From Sulfurimonas sp. (GTDB lineage: Bacteria; Campylobacterota; Campylobacteria; Campylobacterales; Sulfurimonadaceae), in contig NZ_JALXBK010000107.1 in assembly GCF_026991475.1 (NCBI RefSeq), positions 42,446-106,445 on the forward strand: 64,000 bases of DNA, read 5' to 3'. This document shows positions 63,332 to 64,000 of this stretch, piece by piece. Position numbers and translations under genes: made by a program. Within the stretch, counting starts at the first letter, position 1. Every line of letters begins with the position of its first letter. The notes beneath the pieces were generated by a model, which saw only the letters and a program-made list of their open reading frames with translations, had not been told where the DNA came from and made no database searches.

Positions 63332-63639
63332 TGAGTTACTCAATAAACCCAGCAACGATGAAAGCGCAAATGTATGCGCAAAATAGCGCAATACCTAAAA
63401 TAGATACGAAAGTAGATGATAAGGCACTCAAAAAACAGACGGATGCATTTGAAGCTGTTATTATAAAAATGCTTATGGACAATGCAATGAAAGATGAAAA
63501 AGGTCTGTTTGCAAGTCAAAATGATCCTGGAGATAAAATATACAAATCAATGTATAGAGATGAACTCTCAAAAGCGAGTGCAGGGAGTTTTGGATTTTCA
63601 CAAATGTTGTATGACTATTTATCAAAAAAGAGCTCTTGA
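63331..63639 (+). CDS. flgJ: Rod-binding protein, FlgJ N-terminal domain only
   Basis: 102 residues holding only the rod-capping domain: KKQTDAFEAVIIKMLMDNAMK, DKIYKSMYRDELSKASAGSFGFSQMLYDYL. The C-terminal muramidase domain of enterobacterial FlgJ is absent, as is usual in Campylobacterota, where another enzyme must open the cell wall for the rod. It overlaps flgI by one base. Confidence 0.9.
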   Translation: MSYSINPATMKAQMYAQNSAIPKIDTKVDDKALKKQTDAFEAVIIKMLMDNAMKDEKGLFASQNDPGDKIYKSMYRDELSKASAGSFGFSQMLYDYLSKKSS

Positions 63640-63645
63640 TTTTAC

Positions 63646-63672
63646 TTTAGTAAATTATTTATTTGCCGATAT
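63646..63672 (+). promoter_or_regulatory. Candidate sigma28 (FliA) promoter of flgM
   Basis: GCCGATAT at 63665-63672 is close to the FliA -10 box GCCGATAA. A TTTA sits 15 bases upstream (63646-63649), in the place of the TAAA -35. It lies 50 bases before the flgM ATG in an 82-base gap after flgJ. FliA control of its own anti-sigma gene is a known arrangement. Confidence 0.5.
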
Positions 63673-63721
63673 AGTTGCATATGAATAAAGTTCGCGAGTG
63701 GCGGGCTTAGAAGGAAAAATT

Positions 63722-63928
63722 ATGATTTCTAATTTAAATAGTTCTGGTCTGAATCATAGCTACATAAATAGCGCTAAAGGTTCACAAAAAAAAGAGGATT
63801 CTACTGCTGTTGGAAACTCCCAACTTAGTGGTGACAAAATAGAAAAACTTAAAACGGCTGTAGAGTCGGGAGCGTACAAAGTAGACTTGTCTGCCTTAGC
63901 AAATAAAATGGCTGATGAGTTGCTTTAG
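63722..63928 (+). CDS. flgM: Anti-sigma28 factor FlgM
   Basis: Holds FliA inactive until the hook is complete and FlgM is exported or otherwise relieved. The start at ATG 63722 (MISNLNSSGLN, 68 residues) has AGGAAAAATT before it; an earlier in-frame start lacks such a site. The C-terminus KIEKLKTAVESGAYKVDLSALANKMADELL contains the family sigma-binding helices (V-x-x-G-x-Y-x-V-D-x-x-x-L-A-x-K-M). The N-terminus is disordered. Confidence 0.9.
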   Translation: MISNLNSSGLNHSYINSAKGSQKKEDSTAVGNSQLSGDKIEKLKTAVESGAYKVDLSALANKMADELL

Positions 63929-63951
63929 AGATAAAATAACAGGGGTGTAGT

Positions 63952-64000
63952 ATGTTGACACATCATTTACAAAATACTTTAACGGATTTAGATGATTTGA
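63952..64000 (+). CDS. Start of the next gene, probably the FlgN-type export chaperone (cut by window end)
   Basis: An ATG 24 bases after flgM, behind AGGGGTGTAGT, opens a frame running off the end (MLTHHLQNTLTDLDDL). Sixteen residues are too few to identify it. The flgM-flgN pairing in other bacteria and the helical, Leu/Asp-rich start make FlgN the likely product. Confidence 0.5.
   Translation, partial: MLTHHLQNTLTDLDDL

Overview
The window is AT-rich (roughly one third G+C by eye) and densely packed with chromosomal genes of a Campylobacterota (epsilonproteobacterial) organism. A Sulfurimonas-like genus is the best guess. The gene orders lysA-HAD-pheA-hisC-fliF-fliG-fliH-dxs and ctp-purC-purS-purQ-periplasmic protein-plsC are ones I know from Campylobacter and relatives. 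Other markers are the all-alpha dimeric dUTPase, the cbpA-hspR pair and the short FlgJ. No rRNA, tRNA, CRISPR array, IS transposase or prophage gene was seen. Most of the window is core genome.

Layout: 1-9.5 kb, lysine/phenylalanine/histidine synthesis running into the flagellar MS-ring/C-ring genes and dxs. 9.5-15.4 kb, pgeF, a translationally coupled ovothiol-type pair (ovoA plus a PLP C-S lyase), a UPF0306 flavin-fold protein, a small unpredicted Cys-rich gene (13933-14106, minus), dUTPase and a lone ABC ATPase. 15.4-20.8 kb (minus), crcB, DUF190, plsC, an SH3-like membrane protein, purQSC and a C-terminal processing protease. 20.9-23.2 kb, aroK, a thioredoxin-fold protein and hisD. 23.4-31 kb, a seven-gene respiratory molybdoenzyme operon (FeS subunit, NrfD membrane subunit, 1,095-residue catalytic subunit, chaperone, polyferredoxin, an AroE-like orphan, an unknown). 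31-35.5 kb (minus), TlpA-like, BatA, BatB-TPR, BatD, cytochrome c. 35.5-37.7 kb, NosL-like lipoprotein and oleate hydratase. 37.7-50.2 kb, dnaK-grpE, an AsmA-like protein, comF, lepA, prs, a Fur-family regulator, holA, rnr and an HDOD protein. 50.6-55.3 kb, greA, purL and purH. 55.4-59.2 kb, a permease, cbpA-hspR and murA. 59.6-64 kb, small hypothetical genes, a degenerate DnaQ-fold protein, rsmD, flgI, flgJ, flgM and the start of a probable flgN.

Regulation readable from sequence: HAIR-like HspR operators overlap the -35 boxes of both grpE-dnaK and cbpA-hspR, so the chaperones probably form one HspR regulon. A sigma54 -24/-12 site precedes flgI, and a sigma28-like -10 box precedes flgM.

The two most unusual signals are not genes. 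(1) Two nested, branched inverted-repeat elements of about 294 and 270 bp (50323-50616, 59311-59580), with a shorter possible relative at 55337-55442. They share loop sequences (GCGTAGCCGTAGCTACGG, CCCTTTGGG, CTGCCTTGA), but their long stems differ in sequence while still pairing. (2) A dispersed 8-mer, CTGCGTTT/AAACGCAG (nearly always extended to CTGCGTTTR), counted by eye about 45 times against roughly one expected. It occurs on both strands and in several codon frames, which suggests a genome-wide DNA signal such as a Chi-like or uptake sequence.
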